NCBI GenBank assembly: GCA_024636405.1
Contig: JAGXHC010000075.1
Location: 1 to 16,110, forward strand
Direction: 5' to 3'
From: Sulfitobacter sp.
Lineage (GTDB): Bacteria; Pseudomonadota; Alphaproteobacteria; Rhodobacterales; Rhodobacteraceae
Length of the DNA: 16,110 bases
The notes under the pieces were generated by a model. The model ran no database searches. It was not told the DNA's origin and worked only from the letters and a program-made list of their open reading frames with translations. Every line of letters begins with the position of its first letter. Within the stretch, counting starts at the first letter, position 1. This document shows, one piece after another, positions 1-8,271 of this stretch. The position numbers and the translations under genes were made by a program.

Positions 1-11
1 AAAGCCACGTC

Positions 12-2396
12 ATGACCCGCATCGGCGAAAGCCACCTCAAGACCATCGAACAGCGGCTTTTGTGGTTGTCACACTGGATGATCCACCACGCCAACCACAT
101 CCGCCCCAAGGCAGACGGGATCAAGGTTGGCGGGCATCAGGCGTCTTCGGCGTCGATGGTATCGATCATGACCGCGCTTTACTTCAGTGCGTTGCGGCCT
201 GAGGACCGGGTGGCGGTAAAGCCGCACGCGTCGCCGATATTTCACGCGATGCAGTATCTGATGGGCAACCAGACACGCGAGAAAATGGAAAACTTCCGCG
301 GCTTTCATGGCGTGCAAAGCTACCCCAGCCGGACCAAGGATATTGATGACGTGGACTTTTCCACCGGCTCCGTTGGGCTGGGTGTCGCTGTTACATCGTT
401 TGCGTCAATCGTGCAGGATTACATTGCCGCCAAAAGCTGGGGTCGTGATCTGCCGCTTGGTCGGATGGTGGCGCTGGTGGGCGATGCTGAACTGGACGAG
501 GGCAACATTTACGAGGCGCTTCAGGAAGGCTGGAAAAACGACCTGCGCAACACCTGGTGGATCATCGACTACAACCGTCAATCGCTTGACGGGGTGGTGC
601 GCGAGGGGCTGTTCAAGCGGATCGAACAGATTTTTGACGCCTTCGGCTGGGATGTGGTCAAGGTGAAATACGGCGCGCTGCAACGCGCTGCATTCCGCGA
701 ACCGGGCGGTGGCAAGCTGCGCGATTGGATCGACGGGTGCCCGAACCAGCTTTATGCGGCGCTGACCTTTATGGGCGGTGCGGTCTGGCGTGCGCGGCTG
801 ATGGATGCGCTGGGTGATCAGGGCGACGTGACCGCGCTGATCAAGGGACGCAGCGACGATGAACTGGCCAGGCTGATGGAAAACCTTGGCGGCAACTGCG
901 TACAGACCATGGCCGAGACATTCGACGCCATCGACCATGACCGCCCGGTTTGTTTTCTTGCCTACACGGTAAAAGGCTGGGGAACGCCGATTGCGGGCCA
1001 CAAGGACAACCATGGCGGGCTGATGAACAAGACCCAGATGGCCGAATGGCAGCGCCACATGGGCGTGCCCGAGGGGCAGGAATGGGAAAAGTTCGCCACG
1101 GTGGATGACAGTGCCGATTTGCAAGCTGCGCTGGACAAGGTTCCGTTCTTTGCCAAGGGTCGGCGCCGTTTTTCCGATGATGTGCTGGCAGTGCCCGCGA
1201 TTGAGCTTGCCACCGACCGCGAGATTTCGACGCAGATGGCCTTTGGCAAGGTATTGGATGACCTGTCAAAAGGCGACAGCGATCTGGCGGCGCGCATTGT
1301 CACCATGTCCCCCGATGTGACCGGCACCACCAACCTTGGCCCGTGGGTGAACCGGCGCAAGCTGTTTGCCCGCACGGAACAGGCCGACACATTCATCAAT
1401 GAAAAGATCCCGTCGACGGCAAAATGGGAATTCATTCCCGCAGGGCAGCACATCGAACTGGGCATTGCCGAAATGAACCTGTTTTTGCTGCTGGGCGCTG
1501 CGGGACTGTCGCATTCGCTATTCGGCAAGCGGGTGATCCCCATTGGCACCGTCTATGATCCATTTGTGGCGCGCGGGCTGGATGCGTTGAATTATGCCTG
1601 TTATCAGGATGCCCGGTTCATGATTGTCGGCACCCCTTCCGGTGTGACGCTGGCGCCCGAGGGCGGGGCACACCAGTCAATCGGAACACCTCTTATCGGG
1701 ATGAGCCAGGACGGACTGGCCAGTTTCGAGCCTGCCTTTGCCGATGAACTGGCGGTGATCATGCGTTGGGCCTTTGCCTATCTGCAAAAGGATGGCGAAG
1801 GCGACCCGGACGAACGCACCTGGCTGCGGGATGAAACCGGCGGGTCGGTCTATCTGCGGCTCACCACCAATCCGATCGAGCAACCGGGCAGGCGCGCAGA
1901 CGAGGATTTCCGCCAAGGGGCGATTGACGGGGCCTATTGGCTGCGCAAGCCGGGGCCGAACTGTGATGTGGTCATTGCCTATCAGGGTGCCGTCGCACCC
2001 GAGGCAATCAAGGCGGCAGGGCGGATTGCCGAAGGTCGCCGTGATGTTGGTGTGCTGGCTGTCACCTCAGCTGATCGGCTGAACGCGGGCTGGACCGCCG
2101 CGCAACGCGCGCGTGCGCGTGGCAATGCCGCAGCACAAAGCCACATCGAGACCCTGATGCGCGCCCTCCCGCGTGACTGCAAATTGGTCACTGTGATAGA
2201 TGGCCATCCTGCAACACTTGCCTGGCTGGGGTCGGTCGAGGGTCACAAAACCATTCCGCTGGGCGTAGAGCATTTTGGCCAGACCGGCACGATCGGTGAC
2301 CTTTACGCGCATTACGGAATTGATGCTTTGTCGATCGTGGAAAAGGTTTCGCAGCTTACATTCGGGAAACCGGTGTCTTTCGCACATTCGGGCTGA
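12..2396 (+). CDS. AceE-like transketolase-family ThDP enzyme (pyruvate dehydrogenase E1-like)
   Basis: Predicted thiamine-diphosphate enzyme of the single-chain 2-oxoacid dehydrogenase E1 (AceE) / transketolase superfamily, probably cytoplasmic. The first about 240 residues follow E. coli AceE closely: a GGHQAS segment near residue 40, KPHASP near 70 and the FRGFHG segment near 95. The ThDP/Mg motif starts at GDAE (157-160) and ends at the Asn of DYNRQSLD (N188). The position of the usual GDGE glycine is Ala. The second half carries ELGIAEMN, in which E487 aligns with the cofactor-activating Glu (E571 of E. coli AceE). The protein starts almost directly at the catalytic core. It therefore lacks most of the N-terminal E2-binding stretch of the 887-residue E. 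coli enzyme and is about 90 residues shorter. No E2 or E3 gene lies in the window. The ATG at 12 has no clear ribosome site in the 11 bases visible, so an upstream start or coupling to an unseen gene is possible. Family assignment is secure; substrate (pyruvate, another 2-oxoacid, or a ketose) is not. Confidence 0.85.
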   Translation: MTRIGESHLKTIEQRLLWLSHWMIHHANHIRPKADGIKVGGHQASSASMVSIMTALYFSALRPEDRVAVKPHASPIFHAMQYLMGNQTREKMENFRGFHGVQSYPSRTKDIDDVDFSTGSVGLGVAVTSFASIVQDYIAAKSWGRDLPLGRMVALVGDAELDEGNIYEALQEGWKNDLRNTWWIIDYNRQSLDGVVREGLFKRIEQIFDAFGWDVVKVKYGALQRAAFREPGGGKLRDWIDGCPNQLYAALTFMGGAVWRARLMDALGDQGDVTALIKGRSDDELARLMENLGGNCVQTMAETFDAIDHDRPVCFLAYTVKGWGTPIAGHKDNHGGLMNKTQMAEWQRHMGVPEGQEWEKFATVDDSADLQAALDKVPFFAKGRRRFSDDVLAVPAIELATDREISTQMAFGKVLDDLSKGDSDLAARIVTMSPDVTGTTNLGPWVNRRKLFARTEQADTFINEKIPSTAKWEFIPAGQHIELGIAEMNLFLLLGAAGLSHSLFGKRVIPIGTVYDPFVARGLDALNYACYQDARFMIVGTPSGVTLAPEGGAHQSIGTPLIGMSQDGLASFEPAFADELAVIMRWAFAYLQKDGEGDPDERTWLRDETGGSVYLRLTTNPIEQPGRRADEDFRQGAIDGAYWLRKPGPNCDVVIAYQGAVAPEAIKAAGRIAEGRRDVGVLAVTSADRLNAGWTAAQRARARGNAAAQSHIETLMRALPRDCKLVTVIDGHPATLAWLGSVEGHKTIPLGVEHFGQTGTIGDLYAHYGIDALSIVEKVSQLTFGKPVSFAHSG

Positions 2397-2442
2397 CACG
2401 TAGCACCTGGATGCCACTGTCATTGCCATCTGTGATATTGCA

Positions 2443-2464
2443 AAACCATAGGGTCCGATGGTTT
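2443..2464. repeat. AT-rich inverted repeat, weak terminator or operator candidate
   Basis: AAACCAT (2443-2449) and ATGGTTT (2458-2464) are perfect reverse complements with an 8-base loop. They lie 47 bases after the stop of the AceE-like gene and are followed within about ten bases by a T-rich stretch (2475-2489). The stem has only two G-C pairs, so it would be a weak intrinsic terminator. A protein-binding site is the alternative. Confidence 0.35.
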
Positions 2465-2609
2465 CAATTTGCTATTTTTCATATTTTTCAAATTTCTACA
2501 GCGGCGCTCTGTATGGGTTTTGCACCGGCCAGGGCCGCCATCAAGCATGCTGTCACGGCCATCTCCCCTCTTCCAGCGCCTGCGGAACAACAAAATTTCG
2601 GACAGCGGA

Positions 2610-2639
2610 TTGACAGGCCGATAGTCGCAACCGCATACT
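2610..2639 (+). promoter_or_regulatory. Predicted sigma70-type promoter for the transporter operon
   Basis: A consensus -35 hexamer TTGACA (2610-2615) is followed after 18 bases by CATACT (2634-2639), which matches four of six bases of the -10 consensus. Transcription would start near 2646, giving a leader of about 30 bases before the proposed TTG start at 2675. It lies in the non-coding gap between the AceE-like gene and the ABC operon, where a promoter is expected. Prediction by eye only. Confidence 0.5.
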
Positions 2640-2641
2640 GG

Positions 2642-2658
2642 ACCAATCCGGTATTGGT
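2642..2658. promoter_or_regulatory. Palindromic operator candidate ACCAAT-N5-ATTGGT
   Basis: ACCAAT (2642-2647) and ATTGGT (2653-2658) form a perfect inverted repeat around a 5-base spacer. It covers the predicted transcription start and ends just before the ribosome site, a position suited to repression. The hexamer is the half-site seen in operators of GntR/FCD regulators such as PdhR and LldR (ATTGGT-N3-ACCAAT in E. coli), but here the halves are in the opposite order. The operon's own GntR/FCD regulator (11684-12397) is the natural candidate to bind it; this is inference. Confidence 0.45.
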
Positions 2659-2660
2659 TC

Positions 2661-2667
2661 AAAAAGG
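2661..2667 (+). promoter_or_regulatory. Ribosome binding site that fixes a TTG start
   Basis: AAAAAGG lies 7 bases before a TTG codon at 2675. No ATG in this frame is close to the start of the conserved ABC domain: the nearest upstream ATG candidates add a long, unconserved N-terminus that would cross the promoter and operator. This site is the main reason for placing the start of the first ATPase gene at 2675. Confidence 0.55.
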
Positions 2668-2674
2668 CTTGATT

Positions 2675-3682
2675 TTGTCCCTGATCAACGACGCAGCGTC
2701 ACAAACATTGCTGGAAGTGCATGATTTCAGCCTGCGGTTTCGCGGCGCGCCGAGCGACCAGATCAACCACGTCAGTTTTTCGGTCAGCCCCGGCAAAACG
2801 CTGTGTATCGTGGGCGAAAGCGGGTGCGGAAAAAGCGTTACATCCTTGGCGATGATGGGCCTGCTTCCCAAAGGCGCCGCCGACATCCGTTCAGGACAAA
2901 TGGTGTTTGAAGGACAATCGCTTGATCTAGCCGATCATACCGCCATGCGCAAATTGCGCGGCAGCCGCATGACCATGATTTTTCAGGAACCGATGTCGTC
3001 GCTCAACCCGGTCTTTCGCATCGGCGACCAGATTGTCGAAGCGGTTCAGGCGCATAATGAAATATCCAAATCGGGGGCCACCGACCGCGCCGTGGCCATG
3101 CTTCAGCGGGTGGGCATTCCAGCCGCCGAAAAGCGGATGCGCGATTATCCCCACCAGTTGTCTGGCGGTATGCGTCAGCGGGTGATGATCGCAATGGCAC
3201 TGGTCAACGACCCCGCGCTTTTGATTGCCGATGAACCTACTACCGCGCTTGATGTAACCATTCAGGCGCAGATCCTGGAATTGATCCGCGACCTGCAGGC
3301 GCAGACCAATATGGGCACCATCATGATCACCCATGATCTGGGTGTGGTGGCAGAGATCGCGGATACTGTCGCGGTGATGTATGCCGGCACGATTGTGGAA
3401 ACCGGCCCGGCCGAGCGTATCTTCAATGACCCGCAGCACCCTTATACCATCGGTCTGATGTCCTCCATTCCGCAGCTGACAGGGGCGCGCGGGCGGCTGT
3501 CTACGGTGCCGGGCATGGTGCCCACGGCGCTAAACATGCCGCCGGGATGTCGGTTTGCATCGCGCTGTCCTTTTGTGCAATCGGTCTGCACCACCGCGCC
3601 GCCCCTCGTTTCTCTTGGCGGTGAGCATCAGGTGGCCTGCCACTTTGCACCGCTTGAAACCAAGCTGAAGCTAAGCGCATGA
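2675..3682 (+). CDS. Peptide/opine-type ABC transporter ATP-binding protein (DppD/OppD-like)
   Basis: Cytoplasmic ATPase subunit of a dipeptide/oligopeptide-family (PepT) importer. From the proposed TTG start it is 335 aa, normal for DppD/OppD. Walker A is GESGCGKS (47-54), Q-loop Gln 104 in IFQEPMSSLNP, signature LSGGMRQR (162-169), Walker B LLIADEP (182-188) and switch His 220. The C-terminal oligopeptide-transporter region has the family's cysteine cluster (GCRFASRCPFVQSVC, then VACH), which in some DppD proteins holds an Fe-S cluster. The frame is open back to an ATG at 2411. However, those 88 extra residues look non-coding and would overlap the promoter, so I prefer TTG 2675, which has a well-spaced AAAAAGG. 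TTG 2669 is a weaker alternative. It is the first gene of the operon, and its stop overlaps the next start (ATGA, 4 bases), implying translational coupling with its partner ATPase. Confidence 0.9.
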   Translation: MSLINDAASQTLLEVHDFSLRFRGAPSDQINHVSFSVSPGKTLCIVGESGCGKSVTSLAMMGLLPKGAADIRSGQMVFEGQSLDLADHTAMRKLRGSRMTMIFQEPMSSLNPVFRIGDQIVEAVQAHNEISKSGATDRAVAMLQRVGIPAAEKRMRDYPHQLSGGMRQRVMIAMALVNDPALLIADEPTTALDVTIQAQILELIRDLQAQTNMGTIMITHDLGVVAEIADTVAVMYAGTIVETGPAERIFNDPQHPYTIGLMSSIPQLTGARGRLSTVPGMVPTALNMPPGCRFASRCPFVQSVCTTAPPLVSLGGEHQVACHFAPLETKLKLSA

Positions 3683-4788
3683 GTGGCACAATTCTTCAGG
3701 CGCGCGGGCTGAAAAAGCACTTCAAAATTGGCGGTGGTGTGCTGGGCGCGGGCGGTGTGGTGCGTGCCGTTGACGATGTGTCCCTTGATGTTCGCCGCGG
3801 CGAGACCTTTGCCATTGTCGGTGAATCCGGTTGTGGCAAATCAACGCTGGCCCGTCTGTTGATGCGTCTGTTGTCGCCCACCGACGGCAACGTGACCTTC
3901 GACGGGACCGATGTCCGCACATTGAAGGGCCGCGATCTGACGGCATTGCGGCGCGACATGCAGTTCATATTCCAGGACCCGTTTTCGTCGCTTAACCCCC
4001 GGATGAGCGTGGGCAAGCTGATCGGCGAGCCGCTGGAAACCCATTTCCCTGAGATGACCCGAGCAGAGCGGCGCAGCAAAGTGGCCGGGCTTCTGGACAA
4101 GGTCGGTCTGCGCCCCGAACACGCAGAGCGTTATCCGCACGAATTCTCCGGCGGTCAGCGCCAGCGCATCGGAATTGCCCGCGCGCTGGCGTCTGCGCCG
4201 AAACTGATCATTGGCGATGAACCGGTGTCGGCGCTGGATGTCTCGGTGCAGGCACAGGTGATCAACCTGCTTGGCGATCTGCGCGATGAATTGGGACTGA
4301 CGCTGGTGATCATCGCCCATGATCTGGCGGTGATACGGCACATGAGCGACCGTGTGGCGGTCATGTATCTGGGGCAAATCGTGGAGCAAGGCACGGTGGA
4401 GACGGTTTTTCAGCATCCGCGACACCCCTACATCCGTGCCCTGCTGTCAGCCATCCCGGTGGCGGCTTATGGTCGCCGCAACACCCAAAGCGCGCTGCAC
4501 GGCGAAATGCCAAGCCCGGCAAACCCGCCTTCGGGATGCCGTTTCCACACCCGCTGTCCGTATGTGCAGGACCTTTGCAAATCGCAGGCCCCTTCCCTGC
4601 GGCCCACTGAAAGGGAGGAAAGCCACGTCGCGGCCTGCCACTTTTTCGAAGATATCGCCGCAGCCGAGCCCGATCGAGGGCTTGCCGAAACCCCGCCGCG
4701 CGCGCCGGGGGCAACCGCGCGTTTCGCGCTTTATCACGATGCCATGCAGGAACGGGCAGATGCCCGATCCCGCCAAGACCAAGAATAA
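3679..4788 (+). CDS. Peptide/opine-type ABC transporter ATP-binding protein (DppF/OppF-like)
   Basis: Second ATPase subunit of the same importer, expected to form the nucleotide-binding heterodimer with the preceding protein. Walker A is GESGCGKS (48-55), Q-loop Gln 99 in IFQDPFSSLNP, signature FSGGQRQR (156-163), Walker B LIIGDEP (176-182) and switch His 214. The conserved PFSSLNPRMSVG and HPRHPYIRALLSAIP segments are typical of DppF. The C-terminus has the GCRFHTRCPYVQDLC cysteine motif followed by AACHF. It then runs on for about 45 low-complexity, Ala/Arg/Pro-rich residues, making it longer (369 aa) than most relatives; this tail has no recognisable domain. It overlaps the DppD-like gene by 4 bases and is followed, after 42 bases with a good ribosome site, by the binding-protein gene. 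Confidence 0.92.
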   Translation: MSGTILQARGLKKHFKIGGGVLGAGGVVRAVDDVSLDVRRGETFAIVGESGCGKSTLARLLMRLLSPTDGNVTFDGTDVRTLKGRDLTALRRDMQFIFQDPFSSLNPRMSVGKLIGEPLETHFPEMTRAERRSKVAGLLDKVGLRPEHAERYPHEFSGGQRQRIGIARALASAPKLIIGDEPVSALDVSVQAQVINLLGDLRDELGLTLVIIAHDLAVIRHMSDRVAVMYLGQIVEQGTVETVFQHPRHPYIRALLSAIPVAAYGRRNTQSALHGEMPSPANPPSGCRFHTRCPYVQDLCKSQAPSLRPTEREESHVAACHFFEDIAAAEPDRGLAETPPRAPGATARFALYHDAMQERADARSRQDQE

Positions 4789-4830
4789 CAGGCTGAACCC
4801 AATCTTATTCCATCAACAGGAGAGATCGAC

Positions 4831-6345
4831 ATGACACTCACGAAACTGACACTTGCTGCCGTCTTGCTGGGCGCCACGACGCTGGGCGCTCAGGCCGCCG
4901 ACCTGCGCATCGCGCTGCAATCGGACGCCGATGTTCTGGACCCTGATCAGTCGCGCACGTTTGTGGGGCGGATCGTTTACACCGCGCTGTGTGACAAGCT
5001 GGTCGACATCTCGCCCGATCTTGAAATCATCCCGCAACTGGCAACCGAATGGTCGTTCTCGGACGATGGCAAGCAGTTGACAATGAAACTGCGTGACGAC
5101 GCGGTGTTCCATGACGGCACCCCGTTTGACGCCGAAGCTGTGGCCGCCAATATTGACCGCAGCCAGAATTTTGAGGAATCGCGCCGCAAGTCCGAGCTGT
5201 CGTCGATCACCGGTGTCGAGGTTCTGGGCAGCCATGAGATCCGGTTTGATCTGGCAGACGCCGATGCAACGCTGATGGCCCAGTTTGCCGATCGCGCGGG
5301 CATGATGGTTTCGCCGACTGCCGCAACCGAAGCGGGTGCCGATTTTGGCCTGAACCCGGTCTGTTCCGGCCCCTACAAGTTCAAGGAACGCGTGGCACAG
5401 GACCGCATCGTTCTGGAGAAATTCGCAGACTACCATAATGCCGACGACTATCATTTCGATACCGTGACCTACCTGCCGATCCCGGACACCACGGTCCGGC
5501 TTGCCAACCTGCAATCGGGCGACATCGATATGCTGGAACGACTGGCTGCAACCGATCTGGCGCAGGCCGAAGCAGATCCCGGCATTCAGGTGCAAAGCGC
5601 TGTTTCGCTTGGATATCAGGGCATTACCTTTAATGTCGGCAACGGTGACAAGGCCGACAACCCCTGGGGCAAGGACAAACGTCTGCGTCAGGCGCTGAGC
5701 CTTGCCGTTGACCGCGACGCGATCAATCAGGTTGTGTTCAACGGTGCCTTCGCCGCGGGCAACCAGCCCTTCCCGCCGACATCTCCCTGGTACAGCAAGG
5801 ATTTCCCGGTCCCGACGCGTGACGTGGAAAAGGCCAAGGCACTGTTGGCCGAGGCCGGATTTCCCGACGGTATTGATCTGGAAGTACAGGTGCCCAATAC
5901 CACCATTCCGCTGCAACTGATGCAGGTGGTACAATCAATGGCGGCCGAAGCGGGCATCCGCATTTCGCTGGTCTCCAAGGAATTCGCGACGCTGCTCTCG
6001 GATCAGACTGCGGGCGATTACACCGCCAGCCAGATTGGGTGGTCAGGCCGGGTGGACCCGGATGGCAACATCCATCAGTTCATGACCACCGACGGCGGGA
6101 TCAACGATTCAAAGTTCGCGAATGCCGAGGTTGACACACTTCTGTATACCGCACGGACCTCCAACGATCAGGCCGTCCGCAAGGAAAGCTATAATGCGGC
6201 CCGCGCGATCCTAAATGACGAAGCCCCGATTGTGTATCTGTATCACGAGACATGGATCTGGGCGCTGGATTCCGCAATCTCGGGGTTTACGCCTTATCCT
6301 GATGGGATGATCCGGCTGGAAGGCATGAAAAAAGAAGAAGGCTAA
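4831..6345 (+). CDS. ABC transporter substrate-binding protein, family 5 (DppA/OppA type)
   Basis: Periplasmic solute-binding protein (SBP_bac_5 family) that captures the ligand and passes it to the two permeases. Residues 1-22 form a standard signal peptide (Lys5, hydrophobic core, cleavage after GAQA, mature protein beginning ADLRIAL). There is no lipobox cysteine, so it should be soluble. Family landmarks are the YTALCDKLVD segment near 50, LATEWSFSDDGKQLTMKLRDDAVFHDG, the LRQALSLAVDRDAIN block in the middle, and the C-terminal APIVYLYHE. Its 504 aa is the usual length. The ribosome site AGGAGAG (4818-4824) is 6 bases from the ATG and is among the strongest here, fitting the excess of binding protein that importers need. 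The ligand (dipeptide, oligopeptide, opine, glutathione or other) cannot be read from the sequence. Confidence 0.93.
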   Translation: MTLTKLTLAAVLLGATTLGAQAADLRIALQSDADVLDPDQSRTFVGRIVYTALCDKLVDISPDLEIIPQLATEWSFSDDGKQLTMKLRDDAVFHDGTPFDAEAVAANIDRSQNFEESRRKSELSSITGVEVLGSHEIRFDLADADATLMAQFADRAGMMVSPTAATEAGADFGLNPVCSGPYKFKERVAQDRIVLEKFADYHNADDYHFDTVTYLPIPDTTVRLANLQSGDIDMLERLAATDLAQAEADPGIQVQSAVSLGYQGITFNVGNGDKADNPWGKDKRLRQALSLAVDRDAINQVVFNGAFAAGNQPFPPTSPWYSKDFPVPTRDVEKAKALLAEAGFPDGIDLEVQVPNTTIPLQLMQVVQSMAAEAGIRISLVSKEFATLLSDQTAGDYTASQIGWSGRVDPDGNIHQFMTTDGGINDSKFANAEVDTLLYTARTSNDQAVRKESYNAARAILNDEAPIVYLYHETWIWALDSAISGFTPYPDGMIRLEGMKKEEG

Positions 6346-6360
6346 GCCTTCTGCCCTGCA

Positions 6361-6385
6361 CACCGCCGGTGTCGATCCGGCGGTG
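6361..6385 (+). promoter_or_regulatory. GC-rich intercistronic stem-loop after the binding-protein gene
   Basis: CACCGCCGG (6361-6369) and CCGGCGGTG (6377-6385) are perfect 9-base complements with a 7-base loop. A pyrimidine-rich TCTCCTCTTTC follows. It sits between the binding-protein stop and the first permease. Such hairpins usually act as partial terminators or protect the upstream mRNA from 3' decay, so that binding protein is made in excess over membrane components. The downstream T content is modest, so partial rather than full termination is expected. Confidence 0.65.
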
Positions 6386-6413
6386 TCTCCTCTTTCATAT
6401 GAGGCATTCTCAG

Positions 6414-7358
6414 ATGCTGTCCTTTATCCTGCGCCGGGTGATCATCGCCATCCCCACGATCATTCTGATCTCGATCTTTGTGTTTACCCTGCAAAAGCTG
6501 CTGCCGGGCGATCCGGTGCTGGCAATGGCGGGCGAAGAACGCGATCCGCAGGTGCTTGAGTTTCTGCGCGAGAAATATCGACTGAACGATCCGATCCCGG
6601 TGCAGTATTTCACCTGGATCGGGAATGCGGTGACGGGCGATCTGGGCATATCGCTGCGCACCAATCAACCGGTGCTCGAACTGATCGGGCAAAAACTGCC
6701 TGTGACCATTCAGCTTGCCACGATGGCGATGATCTTTGCGCTGCTGATCGGCATTCCGGCCGGTATCTTTTCGGCGGTGAAAAAGGGCACATTCGTTGAC
6801 TACATCGCCAATGTGGTCGCTCTGTCGGGGTTGTCGATCCCCAACTTCTGGCTGGGAATCATGTTGATCCTGCTGGTGTCGGTGAAATGGCAATTGCTGC
6901 CCGCGTCCGGCTATGTGCCGCTAAGCGAGGATCCTGTCAGGTCCATCATGGTGATGATCATGCCGGCATTTGTGCTGGGCACCGCACTTGCTGCGACATT
7001 GATGCGCCATACCCGGTCGGCCATGCTCAGTGTGCTGAGTTCTGATTATGTCCGTACCGCGCGGGCCAAGGGCCTGGTGGAACGGCGCGTGATCCTTAAA
7101 CACGCCTTTCGCAATGCGCTGACGCCGATTGTCACGCTGACCGCCCTTTTGTTTGGTGAACTGATCGCAGGCGCGGTTCTGACCGAGCAGATTTTCACCA
7201 TCCCCGGTTTTGGCAAGCTGGTCGTGGATGCGGTGTTCAACCGCGATTACGCAGTGGTGCAGGGCATCGTGCTGGTGACTGCGGTGGGGTTCATCTTTAT
7301 GAATTTGCTGGCCGATGTCGCCTATGTGCTGTTGAACCCGCGCCTGAGGAAACAATAA
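6414..7358 (+). CDS. ABC transporter permease (DppB/OppB-like)
   Basis: Inner-membrane permease of the importer, 314 aa from the chosen start. It opens with MLSFILRRVIIAIPTIILIS, the usual DppB beginning: a short basic stretch and the first membrane helix. LPGDPV and the periplasmic EFLREKYRLNDPIPVQYFTW segment follow, then a block of five or so further helices. The EAA coupling loop is DYVRTARAKGL with FRNALTP downstream (about residues 212-240). IFTIPGFGKL and RDYAVVQG are also family hallmarks. The frame is open upstream to a GTG at 6369 and an ATG at 6399. The GTG falls inside the hairpin, whereas ATG 6414 has TGAGG nine bases before it and matches the family N-terminus. Its stop shares one base with the next start (TAATG). 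Confidence 0.92.
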   Translation: MLSFILRRVIIAIPTIILISIFVFTLQKLLPGDPVLAMAGEERDPQVLEFLREKYRLNDPIPVQYFTWIGNAVTGDLGISLRTNQPVLELIGQKLPVTIQLATMAMIFALLIGIPAGIFSAVKKGTFVDYIANVVALSGLSIPNFWLGIMLILLVSVKWQLLPASGYVPLSEDPVRSIMVMIMPAFVLGTALAATLMRHTRSAMLSVLSSDYVRTARAKGLVERRVILKHAFRNALTPIVTLTALLFGELIAGAVLTEQIFTIPGFGKLVVDAVFNRDYAVVQGIVLVTAVGFIFMNLLADVAYVLLNPRLRKQ

Positions 7359-8257
7359 TGGCCCAGCCCGCCACCCCGATGACAATCGACGCCGAAAGCG
7401 CCGCTGATCCCGTGCTGTCGGCGCGCCCCGAAAACCGCGTCTGGAAGAAATTTCGCATGCACCGCAGTGCGATGCTGGGCGGCGTGCTGGTGGTGTTTTT
7501 CGTGTTCATCGCCCTTGCCGCCCCGATACTGCCAATCGCCGATCCGATTGCGACGGATTGGGGTGCCATCCGCAAGGCGCCGTCCTGGGCGCATTGGCTG
7601 GGCACCGATGATCTTGGCCGCGATGTGCTGTCGCGTCTGGTCTGGGGGGCGCAGGCATCGCTGCTGGCGGGCGTCGTGTCAGTGGCCATCGCGCTTGGGC
7701 TTGGGGTGCCTTTGGGGATCGTGGCGGGGTATTTCGGCGGCTGGACCGATGCGATCATTTCGCGCTGCACCGAAGCGCTGCTGGCCGCCCCGTTCTTGAT
7801 CCTGGCCATTGCGCTGGCCGCTTTTCTGGGGCCAAGCCTGACCAATGCGATGATCGCCATCGGCATCTCTGCCACCCCCGTTTTCATTCGCCTGACACGC
7901 GGGCAGGTCCTGAGCGTTGCCGCCGAAGACTATGTCGAAAGCGCGCACGCCATCGGTCTGTCGACCCCGCGCATCCTGCGCCGCTACATCTTTCCCAACG
8001 TGCTGCCGCCGGTGCTGGTGCAGGCCACGCTGACCGTGGCCACCGCCATCATTGCCGAAGCATCGCTTTCGTTTCTTGGACTGGGTCAGCAACCGCCGTC
8101 TCCGTCATGGGGTTCAATGCTGAACACCGCGAAGAATTTTCTCAATCAGGCGCCTTGGATGGCGCTTTGGCCCGGCGTTGCGATCTTTCTGGTCGTGCTG
8201 GGCTTTAACCTTCTGGGCGACGGGCTGCGCGATGCGCTGGACCCGCGCGAACATTAA
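7358..8257 (+). CDS. ABC transporter permease (DppC/OppC-like)
   Basis: Second inner-membrane permease, 299 aa, pairing with the DppB-like protein. A hydrophilic N-terminus of about 30 residues is followed by the first helix (about 38-60). The family signature HWLGTDDLGRDVLSRLVWG comes next (about 80-98), then five more helices. The EAA loop is DYVESAHAIGLSTPRIL followed by FPNVLPP. The C-terminus ends with GDGLRDALDPRE, characteristic of DppC. It begins in the last base of the preceding stop codon, a tight translational coupling. The Ggt-like gene follows after 14 bases, so transport and catabolic genes are in one transcript. Confidence 0.93.
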   Translation: MAQPATPMTIDAESAADPVLSARPENRVWKKFRMHRSAMLGGVLVVFFVFIALAAPILPIADPIATDWGAIRKAPSWAHWLGTDDLGRDVLSRLVWGAQASLLAGVVSVAIALGLGVPLGIVAGYFGGWTDAIISRCTEALLAAPFLILAIALAAFLGPSLTNAMIAIGISATPVFIRLTRGQVLSVAAEDYVESAHAIGLSTPRILRRYIFPNVLPPVLVQATLTVATAIIAEASLSFLGLGQQPPSPSWGSMLNTAKNFLNQAPWMALWPGVAIFLVVLGFNLLGDGLRDALDPREH

Positions 8258-8271
8258 CAAACGGAGAAACC

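Noticed and set aside
4813..5934. Long open frame (373 codons) on the minus strand
   Set aside because: It is antisense to the well-supported binding-protein gene, has no family motifs and is His/Gln/Arg-rich, as expected for a shadow frame in GC-rich DNA.
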